In this document: positions 1 through 9,406 of the stretch, piece by piece
Numbering within the stretch: position 1 is the stretch's first letter
Layout of the letters: each line of letters begins with the position of its first letter
Source: JAPYTY01 sp036338435
Lineage (GTDB): Bacteria > Acidobacteriota > UBA6911 > RPQK01 > JADFOI01
Reading direction: 5' to 3'
Length of the DNA: 41,924 nucleotides
Assembly: GCA_036338435.1 (NCBI GenBank)
Contig: JAYZCG010000039.1
Span: 1 to 41,924 of the forward strand
Notes under the pieces: model-generated
What the model was told of the DNA's origin: nothing
Databases searched by the model: none
The model's input: only the letters and a program-made list of their open reading frames with translations
Position numbers and translations under genes: made by a program

Positions 1-539
1 CAGCTCCATGGCTTCCTTTCCATCACCGTTCGTCGGCTCTCTTGCAGACTGCCCCACCAATACTTTCCACATTTATTTCCACAGATGTGGAAAAGTCCTG
101 CCCCCTGCCTTTGTGAGAGTCGCACTCGGGAGGCCTCTAAACTAACACGAGCTGAAAATTTCCTTCAATGACTTTTCCGAAGTTTTTTCTCCTCTTTCCT
201 TCGGCAAATCCCCCCTGGTTCCTCCAACCTCATCGACTTCCTCTTGCATCTATTTGCTTTCAAACTCCTTGAGGGTTTTTCGGTCCAATCGGGGTTGCCC
301 TTGTGGTCTTCGCCAGATAGACCTCCTCACATGAGCATAACGGTGACAAGAGCCGCCGCCCTCATTTCCCTTTTGGTATTTTGTCCGTTTTGGTTGTTTG
401 CTTAGACTCGATTTTGCTCTTAATTGTACCTTGCAAAAAGGAAATCAGTCGATGCCCCTTGTCGTGTGAATGGGGCAGATCTGCCCACGTTATTCACGCC
501 ACCTTGTGTCGGGTGGGAAAGTGACGCAGCTAGGTTTGG
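1..539. other. Gene-free stretch at the window edge
   Basis: I find no convincing coding frame here on either strand. Upstream context is cut off, so the stretch could be the promoter region of a gene outside the window, a 3' flank, or a replication-related region. The only structure I can point to is the DnaA-box-like cluster at 63-94 and one further near-match (TTATTCACG) at 490-498. No tRNA or clear terminator is visible. Confidence 0.5.
63..94. promoter_or_regulatory. Cluster of three DnaA-box-like 9-mers
   Basis: Three sites sit within 32 bases: CTTTCCACA (63-71), ATTTCCACA (75-83), and TTTTCCACA on the minus strand (86-94). The last matches the relaxed consensus TTWTNCACA exactly; the other two each miss it at one base. 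A fourth near-match, TTATTCACG, is at 490-498. DnaA boxes cluster at oriC and also in promoters regulated by DnaA. No dnaA, dnaN, rpmH or parAB gene is visible nearby and no strongly AT-rich unwinding element stands out, so an origin call would be speculative. Confidence 0.25.
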
Positions 540-1199
540 TCATTCCGATGTTGGGATGGAGTTGGTGTTCAAGATGCGGGTAAACAGTAATCCGCCTCTA
601 TAGAAAAAATAGAAGGCGCATGCTTGTATTACGTGAAAAAAGTCGTTGTGATTAAAATGGGTGTGCAAAGAAAATCCGCTTTGTTGGATGGCTGCTCCTA
701 TAAAGGACAGGAGAACACCTGAAGCAATCCAACCTGCCAAGATCGACTGCCGTTTGTAAAGTGAGAACAGTTGAAAACCTAGGATGATAAGCAGGCTCGA
801 TCCGTAGTCATAGACCACGAATCGAAAGTCTTGATCGTTGAAAACCCACACCAAGTATGTGCCTAACTTCAACACACATAGGACTAGGCTCAACCGGCCA
901 ATCGTCCGAGGGAGGTACAGGAGAACAACTGAAGCCAACATAAAGAAGCTTGCAAAGCCTGTAAGGTAGAGTGCGCCGTTCCACAATCCTGTGATCCAAG
1001 GCTCCTGAAGGATCAACGTGAAACCATGAACGGTTCCTCCTAGTAAGGCAGCGACCCCCGTAGCGAAAAAGGCACGAGTCCAAAGGGATTGCGCGGCGCA
1101 CCGTTGACTGGTTAGACGTCTAGTCTTCCAACCCCACATTAGACATAAAATGCCTAGCATGTAATCAGTTGCCATGGTGGTGGGCTCAGTGATGTACAT
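540..1199 (-). CDS. Seven-helix integral membrane protein, CREST-like histidine motif
   Basis: This 219-residue protein has about seven hydrophobic segments and no signal peptide. Conserved-looking polar residues are H58 in the second helix (GGTVHGF), D131 (VVYDYGSS) and, before the last helix, H179, H181, H184, D186 and H189 in HTHFNHNDFFHVIQ. Membrane histidines and an aspartate in helix 2 and the last helix resemble the CREST superfamily (alkaline ceramidases, PAQR/hemolysin III), whose members bind zinc and hydrolyse amides. I also recall similar uncharacterised bacterial DUF proteins with an HND..HVIQ motif. The enzyme assignment is inference; the multi-helix membrane topology is seen directly. 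No good ribosome-binding site precedes the ATG at 1199, and M9 is an alternative start. It stands alone, downstream of tRNA-Ala on the same strand. Confidence 0.6.
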   Translation of the reverse strand: MYITEPTTMATDYMLGILCLMWGWKTRRLTSQRCAAQSLWTRAFFATGVAALLGGTVHGFTLILQEPWITGLWNGALYLTGFASFFMLASVVLLYLPRTIGRLSLVLCVLKLGTYLVWVFNDQDFRFVVYDYGSSLLIILGFQLFSLYKRQSILAGWIASGVLLSFIGAAIQQSGFSLHTHFNHNDFFHVIQACAFYFFYRGGLLFTRILNTNSIPTSE

Positions 1200-1394
1200 G
1201 ATTAACGAGAGGTTTTTGGGTTGTACGTCCTTTAACTCCTAGTCTACCGCACAATCGTGGGTGGGACAGCAGAGAATAGGGTGATGCCATTGGCACCGAA
1301 CAGAATTCTAAGAAATTGTTTTTGAGCGCCTAAGACAGAAAACCTCATCAGGAATCTAGTTTCAGGATTATCAGTGGTGATCTAGTGGTGGAGA

Positions 1395-1471
<77 letters not shown>

Positions 1472-1517
1472 ACATCAGGTTATTCCCAGGTATTTTTTGC
1501 GTACTGTTTTATCTTTT

Positions 1518-3464
1518 TCAACCTATGATGGAGTCGACTAATTCACGGTTGATTTGGATCCGATCCTCTGTTTCAAGCTGTTCGATTATATTCTGAAGAT
1601 AATCAGAAAAAAATTGCTGTTTTTTGTTTTGAGACAATTCTTCGAGAAGGGCGTCTCGCTCTTCTTCAAACTTCCCCTCGTCAACAGCGCCTTTGTCAGC
1701 AACCTGGAATACTACATACTTTCCGGCAGCTTCGACGACAGGACTTGTCTGATCTTCCTGCATTAGGAACACGCGTTCGATGATCTCTGTTGCGTAGCCT
1801 AGATCATCGTTAATGGAGGTATCCCTTTTAAAGAGGTCACTGGTGACAACCTGTAGATTTTGTGATTGGGCAACTCCTTCAAAATCTAATTTTTCGCGGG
1901 CCGCTTGGGAAAAAGCAAAAGCTCTCTCACGGGCAGTTTCGTCTGCGCGAGTTATTTTAAAATCTTCCGTGACCTCATCTCGTACAGTTTCAAATTCAGA
2001 AAGCTGGGAAGGCTGGATGTCAGTCAGCTCAGCAACGACATAACTCTGTGCTGTTAGAAAGGGCTCTATTAGTTGATTCTGCTGAAGCGTAAATATTTGC
2101 CGATTGAAATCATTTTGAAGAATTAGAAGTGTTGTGGCCGGGGTGTCCTGAGGTTCGTCTGATTCTTGCGTTTGCTTGAATTGGAATGGGAGAACTAGTG
2201 TGTCCTCCAATTTCCAGAACTGTGACTCAAGGGCCTCTATCTGATATTCCCGAGCAGCTGTCTCCAGATCCGAATTATTTCTGGCCTCATAAAGGATCCT
2301 AGTTGCTAGAGACTGAGCGAGACTTTCAGCCTCTTCTTTCTTCAGCTGGGCTTCGGCCTCTACCCTATTGTCAATGAGTTTGACATCGGTTACCTTAATG
2401 ATGTGAAGGCCGTATTCAGTGGCAACCAAGTCACTGATCTCTCCGGGTTCAAGGGAAAAAGCAGCGTTTTCAAACGAGGGAACCATTAGGCCACGTTTAA
2501 AAAATCCCATATGACCACCATTGGGGGCAGATCCAGGATCATCGGAGTGTTCCTTGGCTAGTTCTGCAAAATCAGCCCCGTCCTTCAGTTGCTGTAGGAT
2601 GTCTTGTGCCTTTGATTCTGCATCGGGAGTTATCGAAGAGATCAGAATGTGACTAGCTTCAACTTCATCTTTTTCGGAGACAGAAGCCATGCGTTCCCTG
2701 ATCTGTTGTTCCGTAAGGGTCACTGAGTCTCGTTCTGCTAAAATAGCGATATACTTAATTTTACGTTGTTCCTCAGTGCGATAGTTTTCTTGACGTTCCT
2801 GAAAGTAAATCTGTAAGTCTTCTTCCCCGACATCCGGCTGGATCTCCTCTTCTGGATTAACCGCAATATAGCGAATTTTCAATTCCTGATTCCGATCTAA
2901 GAACTCCTGGCGTACCTCTTCAGCACTCGAATCCATCCCAGCTGAGAGGATTCTTATGAGTTTGTCTCTTATAAGTCCCTGTCTTACGGCTTCTTCGTAA
3001 TCCACGGTCGAATAGTTAATTGACTGCAGCATCCGTTCATAAATCTCTACGCCGACGAACTGGCCATTTTCTTGAAATGATGGACTACTGGTGATGTAGT
3101 CGGCGACTTCTTCTGGGGTAACCTGAATCCCAATATTTTCAGCGACATACTCCACGACATATTCGCTCACCAGTTCATTGATCACCTGTTGAACTAGTCC
3201 CATTTGCTTCAGCTGCTCGGGATCAAGATTCGCTGAAGGAGAACGCTGGCGATACCCATCGTATACGGACTCCCAACGTCGTCGGAATTCCATCAGGGTA
3301 ATGGGCTTTCCGGCCACGATGGCGACTTCCTGGTTACTGAAGGTCCCAACCAGCCCGGTTGGAGTTTGGACAAAGAGCAAGGCCATACCCGCACCAAGGC
3401 CGATGATGACGAGCCAGAGAACCCACTTCAAGGCTCCTTTTTTTCGTCGGAATAGGTCCAGCAT
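1518..3464 (-). CDS. ppiD: Membrane-anchored peptidyl-prolyl cis-trans isomerase (SurA/PpiD family)
   Basis: PpiD-type foldases sit in the inner membrane facing the periplasm and help newly exported proteins fold. The protein has a short basic N-terminus (MLDLFRRKK), one membrane helix at about residues 14-34, a SurA/PpiD N-terminal chaperone region to about residue 170, and one parvulin domain at about 266-362. The parvulin domain shows ASHILIS, SDDPGSAPNGG, MGFF and YGLHIIKV. The C-terminal region has divergent PpiD-like helices and no second clear catalytic domain. I chose the ATG at 3464 (648 residues) because GAGGAAACTGAAA lies just before it. The frame stays open to 3542, but that extension is polar and lacks a ribosome-binding site. 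It is monocistronic and divergent from mreB. Confidence 0.85.
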   Translation of the reverse strand: MLDLFRRKKGALKWVLWLVIIGLGAGMALLFVQTPTGLVGTFSNQEVAIVAGKPITLMEFRRRWESVYDGYRQRSPSANLDPEQLKQMGLVQQVINELVSEYVVEYVAENIGIQVTPEEVADYITSSPSFQENGQFVGVEIYERMLQSINYSTVDYEEAVRQGLIRDKLIRILSAGMDSSAEEVRQEFLDRNQELKIRYIAVNPEEEIQPDVGEEDLQIYFQERQENYRTEEQRKIKYIAILAERDSVTLTEQQIRERMASVSEKDEVEASHILISSITPDAESKAQDILQQLKDGADFAELAKEHSDDPGSAPNGGHMGFFKRGLMVPSFENAAFSLEPGEISDLVATEYGLHIIKVTDVKLIDNRVEAEAQLKKEEAESLAQSLATRILYEARNNSDLETAAREYQIEALESQFWKLEDTLVLPFQFKQTQESDEPQDTPATTLLILQNDFNRQIFTLQQNQLIEPFLTAQSYVVAELTDIQPSQLSEFETVRDEVTEDFKITRADETARERAFAFSQAAREKLDFEGVAQSQNLQVVTSDLFKRDTSINDDLGYATEIIERVFLMQEDQTSPVVEAAGKYVVFQVADKGAVDEGKFEEERDALLEELSQNKKQQFFSDYLQNIIEQLETEDRIQINRELVDSIIG

Positions 3465-3967
3465 TTTCAGTTTCCTCTGCGTGTAGAAAGCGCTCAGTAT
3501 AGCACAGGATTTTCTATTTTGGCTTTCATGCATCCGTCCCACACGTTGTCGAAATAGGGTCCCACGCTACTTCTAGACGCTTTGTGGCGCAGTCATTCTG
3601 GATTCAGAATATACGAAGTTTTGTGTATTACGATTTTGAAACTGCCTAGCCTGTCCACCAATACACCGTCTTGAGTGGATGCTGTCTGTGCTGGTCTTGT
3701 GCAATAACTTGCACATGCACATTGGACGATCCAGATCAGAAGACACTTTTTTCACATTTATACAGGCGGAAGTGAGATGAGAACAGTAGCAGTTATCATC
3801 TTGATAATGCTTGAAATAGAGCCCTTTTTAGGCCATAATTGCCTCCCTGTTTTAACAGGAAGTGAGGGCGTTGGACCTGCCAAAAGATCTCTTTAGCCGG
3901 GTCTCATATGTGTGTGGTGTGACAAAGTACGGAGTCGTAATATGCACTACGTGGACGTAGCCAAAAA
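3465..3967. other. Intergenic region between ppiD and mreB
   Basis: This 503-base divergent spacer contains no credible gene. It carries a candidate sigma-70 promoter toward mreB (3811-3839). Two short hairpins would lie in the mreB leader: CCTGTTTTAACAGG at 3846-3859, and CTACG/CGTAG with a TGGA loop at 3947-3960, ending eight bases before the mreB start. Short open frames on the minus strand here show no family resemblance. Confidence 0.5.
3811..3839 (+). promoter_or_regulatory. Candidate sigma-70 promoter of the mre operon
   Basis: A -35 element TTGAAA (3811-3816) is followed by a 17-bp spacer and a -10 element CATAAT (3834-3839). Both match consensus at five of six bases. It would start transcription near 3846, leaving a leader of about 120 nt before mreB that contains the two small hairpins. 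The call rests on sequence match alone. Confidence 0.45.
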
Positions 3968-4996
3968 ATGATGAATATTCGATCGGTTGTGGGGTGGTTT
4001 TCAGATGATCTTGCCATAGATCTTGGCACTGCCAACACACTTGTTTATGCCCGTGGGCGTGGAATAGTAGTCAATGAACCTTCTATTGTTGCCGTCAACC
4101 GAAACGATGGGAGAGTAGAAGCTGTTGGACGCGTTGCTAAGGAAATGTTAGGTCGAACTCCTGGCAATATTGTGGCCATCAAACCTATGAAGGACGGGGT
4201 CATTGCCGATTTCGACATCACAGAAGAGATGCTCAGGTACTTTATCAAAAGAGCCCATGGGCGGAATTATTGGCTGAGTCCTAGAATAGTCATCTGCATT
4301 CCTTCAGAGATTACTCAAGTAGAGAGAAGGGCGGTGAGAGAATCGGCTCTTAGGGCCCACGCGAGTGAGGTGTATCTGGTGGAGGAGGCCATGGCCGCAG
4401 CGATTGGAGCTGGCTTGCCCATCACAGAACCCGGGGGCAATCTGATTGTTGACATTGGAGGCGGCACCACGGACATTGCTGTTATTAGCCTTTCTGGTCC
4501 TGTCTACGGCCGTTCTGTCCGGGTAGCAGGCAATCAGATGGATGAGGCCATCATCCAATATATTAAGAGGAAGTACAATCTCTTGATTGGAGAGAGATCC
4601 GCTGAGTTGGTAAAAATCGAAATAGGTTCCGCCGCGCCTCTGGGAGAGAAGCTCACCATGGAGCTTAAGGGACGTGATTTAATTGAAGGAATCCCCAAAA
4701 CGATCAGTGTAACCGATGAGGAGATTAGAGAGGCCCTTTCTGACACTATAGATACCATCATCAACGCGATCAGAGTGGCCTTGGAAAGAACCCCTCCGGA
4801 ACTCTCAGCAGACATTGTAGATAAGGGTGTGGTGATCACAGGGGGTGGAGCTTTGGTGAAGAATATGGATGTCCGAATCAAGGAAGAAACAGGCTTGCCT
4901 ATTTTTCTGGCTGAGGACCCTTTATCCTCGGCAGTGTTGGGAACGGGTAGCATGCTGGAGGATCTTGCACTTCTGAAGAGAATTGGTCACCAATGA
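3968..4996 (+). CDS. mreB: Rod shape-determining protein MreB
   Basis: MreB is the bacterial actin homologue that forms membrane-bound filaments and positions the wall-elongation machinery. The 342-residue length is normal. The actin-fold nucleotide motifs are in order: phosphate-1 DLGTANTLVY near residue 18, phosphate-2 IVDIGGGTTDIAVI near 160, and the adenosine motif VITGGGALVKN near 290. The start could be either of the tandem ATG codons at 3968 and 3971; the ribosome-binding site is weak, and a small hairpin sits just upstream. It is the first gene of mreB-mreC-mreD-mrdA-rodA, and its stop codon overlaps the mreC start (ATGA), which suggests translational coupling. Confidence 0.97.
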   Translation: MMNIRSVVGWFSDDLAIDLGTANTLVYARGRGIVVNEPSIVAVNRNDGRVEAVGRVAKEMLGRTPGNIVAIKPMKDGVIADFDITEEMLRYFIKRAHGRNYWLSPRIVICIPSEITQVERRAVRESALRAHASEVYLVEEAMAAAIGAGLPITEPGGNLIVDIGGGTTDIAVISLSGPVYGRSVRVAGNQMDEAIIQYIKRKYNLLIGERSAELVKIEIGSAAPLGEKLTMELKGRDLIEGIPKTISVTDEEIREALSDTIDTIINAIRVALERTPPELSADIVDKGVVITGGGALVKNMDVRIKEETGLPIFLAEDPLSSAVLGTGSMLEDLALLKRIGHQ

Positions 4997-5805
4997 TCGT
5001 TTTGCTGCAGCGCAAGCCACGCCTTCTGTTGGTATTGATCCTGCTGGTGAATTTGCTGCTTGTTTCCGTACAGATCCAAAGTTCACAGGGTCACCGGTTG
5101 ATTCGATCCTGGAGTCTTTTCTTATTTACCCCAATTGCACACACAGTGCATTTCGTTGTTAACGGTGTGAGCAATGCAGTTGTGCGTTATGTTTTTTTGT
5201 ATCGAGCCCAGGAGGAAAATGAAAAACTACGCGCTGAAAATAGCCGCCTCGGCGTGGAGTTGGTTCAGTTGCAAGGAATAGACTCATTGCTTTCAACCAG
5301 AGCTGGGGACGGAGTGTTGGAAGAAAGAGGTTTTCTGTTCGACACCTACCTAGCCCCAGTCATCTGGGAAAGTGCGCCTTTCCATGCTCATCGACTAGTA
5401 ATCAGCGGGGGGACTCAACAGGGTGTGCGAAAAGACGATGCAGTGATCGTACCGGAGGGTGTTGTAGGTCGGATTTGGGCTATCACCCCTTTCAACGCCG
5501 AGGTGGAGTTGCTCACTAATGATGGAGCTGCAGCGGGGGCCATGGTCGGGGATTCACGCTTACAGGGTATTATTCAAGGCGATGGTTCAGGCATGTTGCG
5601 GTTGGAGTTCATTCCCAACTATGAATCGGTGGAGGCCGGAGATATTGTGTATACCTCGGGTACGGATCAGATATATCCCAAGGGCTATCCCATTGGGAGA
5701 GTGGTGCAGTCACAGAAGGGATCGTTAGCTGATCAGGAAATCCAGGTTGAACCTTTCGTGGATCATCTCCGACTCGAAGAGATTATGGTAGTTGTGTCGG
5801 GGTAA
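4993..5805 (+). CDS. mreC: Rod shape-determining protein MreC
   Basis: MreC is a bitopic inner-membrane protein whose periplasmic domain links MreB to the PBP2/RodA synthase. The 270-residue protein starts with a short basic segment and a membrane helix (about residues 9-28). A coiled coil follows (YRAQEENEKLRAENSRLGVELVQL read in parts, about residues 72-96), then the beta-rich MreC domain with VIVPEGVVGRIW and the typical GDIVYTSGTDQIYPKGYPIG region. The ATG overlaps the mreB stop by four bases. Length and domain order are normal for the family. Confidence 0.95.
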   Translation: MIVLLQRKPRLLLVLILLVNLLLVSVQIQSSQGHRLIRSWSLFLFTPIAHTVHFVVNGVSNAVVRYVFLYRAQEENEKLRAENSRLGVELVQLQGIDSLLSTRAGDGVLEERGFLFDTYLAPVIWESAPFHAHRLVISGGTQQGVRKDDAVIVPEGVVGRIWAITPFNAEVELLTNDGAAAGAMVGDSRLQGIIQGDGSGMLRLEFIPNYESVEAGDIVYTSGTDQIYPKGYPIGRVVQSQKGSLADQEIQVEPFVDHLRLEEIMVVVSG

Positions 5806-5883
5806 TGAGTCGGCAAGGGAATGCCAGCCAAACTTGGAACGGGGATTGGCCTATGGTCAAACACTACCGGAAAGGGGAAGAGA

Positions 5884-6414
5884 TTGAAGCGTACCATCCA
5901 AAATTCCGAGGTCATGATTCTTTTGGTACTTACGGCCGCAACCGAAATCATTTTGGTCAATTACCTACCCGTTGCTCTGTGTCTAGACCTACCTCTGATT
6001 TTTGCACTTTACATTGGATGGCATTCCTCGCTGGCACGGGGTGCAGTCTGTGGAAGCATGTTCGGATGGATTCAGGATGCTATCTTGGGTGTCTACCTAG
6101 GGATCAATGGGTTTTCCAAGACTCTGGGGAGTTTTGGGATCTCTTACCTGAGCAGATGGATAACCATGGACAGTCTGTTGGCCCGTTGTATTTTAGTCGG
6201 ACTCATGTCTTTGTTCGACGATCTTCTGGTGATGGGGATGAGAACCTTTCTGGGACAGACAGTTCAGCAAGAGATTTGGCTTCAAGTATTCTTAGGTGTT
6301 CCTGTAACGGGCCTCGTAGGGGGAGGTTTCTTCTTTGCGTATGATCGGTTACAGTTTCCCAGAAAGGATTTTTCGCAGCGACTAGGAAACGATAATGCCC
6401 ATTTATCAGGATAA
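5884..6414 (+). CDS. mreD: Rod shape-determining protein MreD
   Basis: MreD is a small polytopic membrane protein of the elongasome. The sequence is almost wholly hydrophobic with about five helices, and position plus length identify it better than any motif. I chose the TTG at 5884 (176 residues) because the strong ribosome-binding site GGAAAGGGGAAG lies just upstream and the protein then begins shortly before its first helix. The frame is open back to an ATG at 5821 (197 residues), but the AAGGG there is only about two bases from the start codon and the extension is polar. The 3' end overlaps mrdA by 20 bases. A long open frame from 5805 in another phase is a shadow of this gene. Confidence 0.85.
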   Translation: MKRTIQNSEVMILLVLTAATEIILVNYLPVALCLDLPLIFALYIGWHSSLARGAVCGSMFGWIQDAILGVYLGINGFSKTLGSFGISYLSRWITMDSLLARCILVGLMSLFDDLLVMGMRTFLGQTVQQEIWLQVFLGVPVTGLVGGGFFFAYDRLQFPRKDFSQRLGNDNAHLSG

Positions 6415-8239
6415 TCAAGAACTTATCCAGCGGATGCGATGGTTTCGGATCATCTTTGTTTTGGCGTTCATCGGTTTGTTTGCGAAACTATGGTCCCTGA
6501 CTATAGTGGACTTCCAGTTCTACAAGGATTTAGCCGAGCGTAATCGTGTGCGAACCATTTCCGAACTAGCCCCTCGGGGACTTATCTATGACCGAGATGG
6601 CCGAGTCTTGGTGGATAATATCTACGGATTCAACTTAGTGCTGTTCCGCGATGTAATCCAGGATTCCAATGAGACCCTTGATTTTTTGGCGGATGACTTA
6701 AAATTTGATCGGGATACTCTCCAGGAACGCCTGGAAGATTCAAGTTCCTACGGAAGTGATCGAACCATTGTTTTAAAGGAAAACCTGACTATGAAGGAGA
6801 CCTCCTATCTACTGGCACGCCAGTTGGAGCATCCTGAACTGGGAATATCGAAGAATCCTCGACGACTCTATCGATACGGTAGCTTGGCGGCCCATGTTAC
6901 GGGTTACATAGGTGAGGTTTCCAAAAAACAGCTTGAGCAAGACGAGTTCAAGGACAATGAAGCAGGAGACATCGTAGGTCAATTTGGGATTGAGCGCTCC
7001 TACGACAAAGTTTTGGAGGGAGATAATGGGAGCCGGCGGTTCATGGTCAACAGCCGGGGTAGGGTTCTGCAAAATCTAGATTATGTGGAGCCCGGGCGAG
7101 GCGAAGAACTTACTTTGACCATCGACTTGGACTTGCAGGTAGAGGCAGAGTCCCAACTGGGGGATAAAACAGGTGCAGTGATCGCCTTTGATCCCAACAC
7201 AGGAGAGATTCTAGTTATGGCCAGTCGGCCCACCTTCGATCCCAATCAGTTTGTCCAGCATATTACTCAACAAGAATGGGAGCAATTGTTAGCAAATCAC
7301 GATGCTCCCTTGCAGAATCAAACCATCCAGGGGATCTTTGCTCCAGGCTCTACTTTCAAGATAATCATGGGTTTAGCGGGTCTGGAGAAGGGCATTATTG
7401 ATGCCAAGACCTCTGTTGACTGTGTGGGGAGCGTAGATTTGTATGGCAATCGCTTCCATTGTTGGAAAAGTGATGGGCATGGTCACGTTACACTCCGAGA
7501 AGCAATCCAACATTCCTGTAATGTCTATTTTTATTCGTTGGGACAGAAACTTAGCCTTGAGGAGATTACATCTTTCGCCCGCCGTTTGGGTCTGGGAAAC
7601 GCTATGGGGATTGAACTGGGTGGTGAAGTGCTAGGGTTGATTCCGAGTGAAGAGTGGAAACGGAAGACTTGGGGAGAACCCTGGTATGTTGGAGAAACTA
7701 TTTCTCTAGCCATTGGGCAGGGTCCTCTTCTGGTGACACCGGCCCAGATGGCCCGAGCAGTGGGTATTATCGCTACGGGCAACGTTCCACAACTTCATCT
7801 AGTAAAAGGGGAGGCTCCCAAAGCTACGGAAAAGACACTGCTCCCAACTCCAGATTTTTCTGCAGAGAACCTTGAAGTGATCCGTGACGCCATGTGGAGT
7901 GCAGTCAATGAAGGTGGCACGGGACAGGCCGCACAGATAGTTGATTTTGAAGTGGCCGGAAAGACTGGAACGGCACAGACTATCAGCCTAGCAACGCGGG
8001 AGAAACTTTCGGACAAGGATGCGGAGCCATTTCAGCCCAATGCTTGGTTTGTAGGCTTTGCTCCTAGGAAAGATCCGGAAATTGTAGTGGCCGTGATCGT
8101 GCAGAGGGGAGGTTCTGGAGATTCTGGAGCAGCTCCGATAGCCCGAGAAATCCTTAGGGTTTATTACGAAAAACATAAGAAATCTAAACCCGATAGTATG
8201 GAATTAGTCTTCCAGATCAAGAGAAAGCAGCGATCGTAG
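6395..8239 (+). CDS. mrdA: Penicillin-binding protein 2 (elongasome transpeptidase)
   Basis: PBP2 is the class B transpeptidase that cross-links new peptidoglycan during lateral growth, working with RodA. The 614-residue protein has an N-terminal membrane helix (about residues 16-34), a dimerisation region containing RNRVRTISELAPRGLIYDRDG read in parts, and a transpeptidase domain with all three active-site motifs: S319-T-F-K322 (APGSTFK), S374-C-N376, and K523-T-G-T526. AGGAAACG precedes the ATG. It overlaps mreD and is followed by rodA after three bases. No key residue is missing. Confidence 0.96.
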   Translation: MPIYQDNQELIQRMRWFRIIFVLAFIGLFAKLWSLTIVDFQFYKDLAERNRVRTISELAPRGLIYDRDGRVLVDNIYGFNLVLFRDVIQDSNETLDFLADDLKFDRDTLQERLEDSSSYGSDRTIVLKENLTMKETSYLLARQLEHPELGISKNPRRLYRYGSLAAHVTGYIGEVSKKQLEQDEFKDNEAGDIVGQFGIERSYDKVLEGDNGSRRFMVNSRGRVLQNLDYVEPGRGEELTLTIDLDLQVEAESQLGDKTGAVIAFDPNTGEILVMASRPTFDPNQFVQHITQQEWEQLLANHDAPLQNQTIQGIFAPGSTFKIIMGLAGLEKGIIDAKTSVDCVGSVDLYGNRFHCWKSDGHGHVTLREAIQHSCNVYFYSLGQKLSLEEITSFARRLGLGNAMGIELGGEVLGLIPSEEWKRKTWGEPWYVGETISLAIGQGPLLVTPAQMARAVGIIATGNVPQLHLVKGEAPKATEKTLLPTPDFSAENLEVIRDAMWSAVNEGGTGQAAQIVDFEVAGKTGTAQTISLATREKLSDKDAEPFQPNAWFVGFAPRKDPEIVVAVIVQRGGSGDSGAAPIAREILRVYYEKHKKSKPDSMELVFQIKRKQRS

Positions 8240-8242
8240 GCA

Positions 8243-9406
8243 ATGTTGATCCAAAGATTCCTGAACCAGTTCGATTACTTGCTCTTTCTGGCCGTCACGG
8301 GCCTCATTATGGTTGGGATTGTGGAAATTTACCATATCAGCGCTGGAGCTGGAGATTTCAGTCTATTTATGCGACACCTTATATGGGTAGGAATGGGCGT
8401 TCTCCTTTGTCTGTTAATTATTTTTGTCGACTATCGTCACTGGATCGATCACGCTTTTCTACTATACATACTGACTGCCGGACTTCTTTTGTGTGTTTTA
8501 TTGTTCGGTAGGGAAATTAATGGTAGCAAAAGCTGGTTCACTATTGGTGCAATCAGCTTTCAGCCATCCGAGATTTCCAAGGTAACCTTTATTCTAGTCT
8601 TGGCACGTTATCTCAGTGGCATTAGTGGTAGATATCTCCGACTTCGCCATCTATCAATCATCGGCCTACTCACCCTGTGTCCCATGGTTCTGATTACTCT
8701 CCAGGGCGATCTGGGAACAGCATTGATATACCTCCCTGTTGTCCTGTGTATTGTTATGGTGGCAGGCTTGAAAAAACAGTTTTTGATTGGGATTCCTGTT
8801 TTGATGTTGTTGATGTCTCCTCTGAGCTGGTTTTTCCTTGAGGATTACCAGAAGGAGAGGATTTTGGTAACCATCGATCCTGGACGGGATCCCCAAGGGA
8901 TTGGATACCAGTCTCGGCAGTCTCAGATCGCCATCGGTTCAGGCGGTCTGTTGGGAAAGGGCTTGGGACAGGGACTGCAGAGTCAACTGGGATTTGTTCC
9001 TGAAATTCGCACCGACTTTATTTTTTCTATTCTGGCAGAGGAGACAGGTCTTGCGGGTTCCATCGTTGTACTAATGCTGTATCTATTGGTTCTTGTACGT
9101 TTCATACGCATTGCCGAAAGTGCTGGTGACCGGGTCGGTATTTTCTTGATCGTCGGCATTGCGAGCCTTTTTTTCTTCCATGTGGCTGTTAACGTGAGCA
9201 TGACAATGGGAATCGTACCTCCCATTGGGATTCCTCTCCCATGGCTCAGTTACGGAGGGTCCTTCACAATCACCAATTTCGTAGCGCTGGGAATGGCCTT
9301 CAGCGTTCATCAACGCCGATTTGCGTGTTCATCTTTCTTCAGATCTAACCAACATCTTCCACGACCACACTTGCCAGCACCCCTTCATAACTACTATAAT
9401 AACTAG
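8243..9406 (+). CDS. rodA: Peptidoglycan glycosyltransferase RodA (SEDS family)
   Basis: RodA polymerises lipid II into glycan strands as partner of PBP2. The 387-residue protein has about ten membrane helices and the SEDS signatures SFQPSEISKV (around residue 110), GDLGTALIYLPV, the extracellular loop with YQSRQSQIAIGSGGLLGKGL, and the C-terminal PWLSYGGSF motif. The C-terminus is a short hydrophilic tail. It is the last gene of the elongation operon; 315 bases separate it from rng, so rng probably has its own promoter. Confidence 0.95.
   Translation: MLIQRFLNQFDYLLFLAVTGLIMVGIVEIYHISAGAGDFSLFMRHLIWVGMGVLLCLLIIFVDYRHWIDHAFLLYILTAGLLLCVLLFGREINGSKSWFTIGAISFQPSEISKVTFILVLARYLSGISGRYLRLRHLSIIGLLTLCPMVLITLQGDLGTALIYLPVVLCIVMVAGLKKQFLIGIPVLMLLMSPLSWFFLEDYQKERILVTIDPGRDPQGIGYQSRQSQIAIGSGGLLGKGLGQGLQSQLGFVPEIRTDFIFSILAEETGLAGSIVVLMLYLLVLVRFIRIAESAGDRVGIFLIVGIASLFFFHVAVNVSMTMGIVPPIGIPLPWLSYGGSFTITNFVALGMAFSVHQRRFACSSFFRSNQHLPRPHLPAPLHNYYNN

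Noticed and set aside
5805..6344. 179-residue open frame overlapping mreC end and mreD
   Set aside because: It runs in another phase across mreD, has no family resemblance and lacks membrane character, whereas the mreD frame has position, length and helices right.
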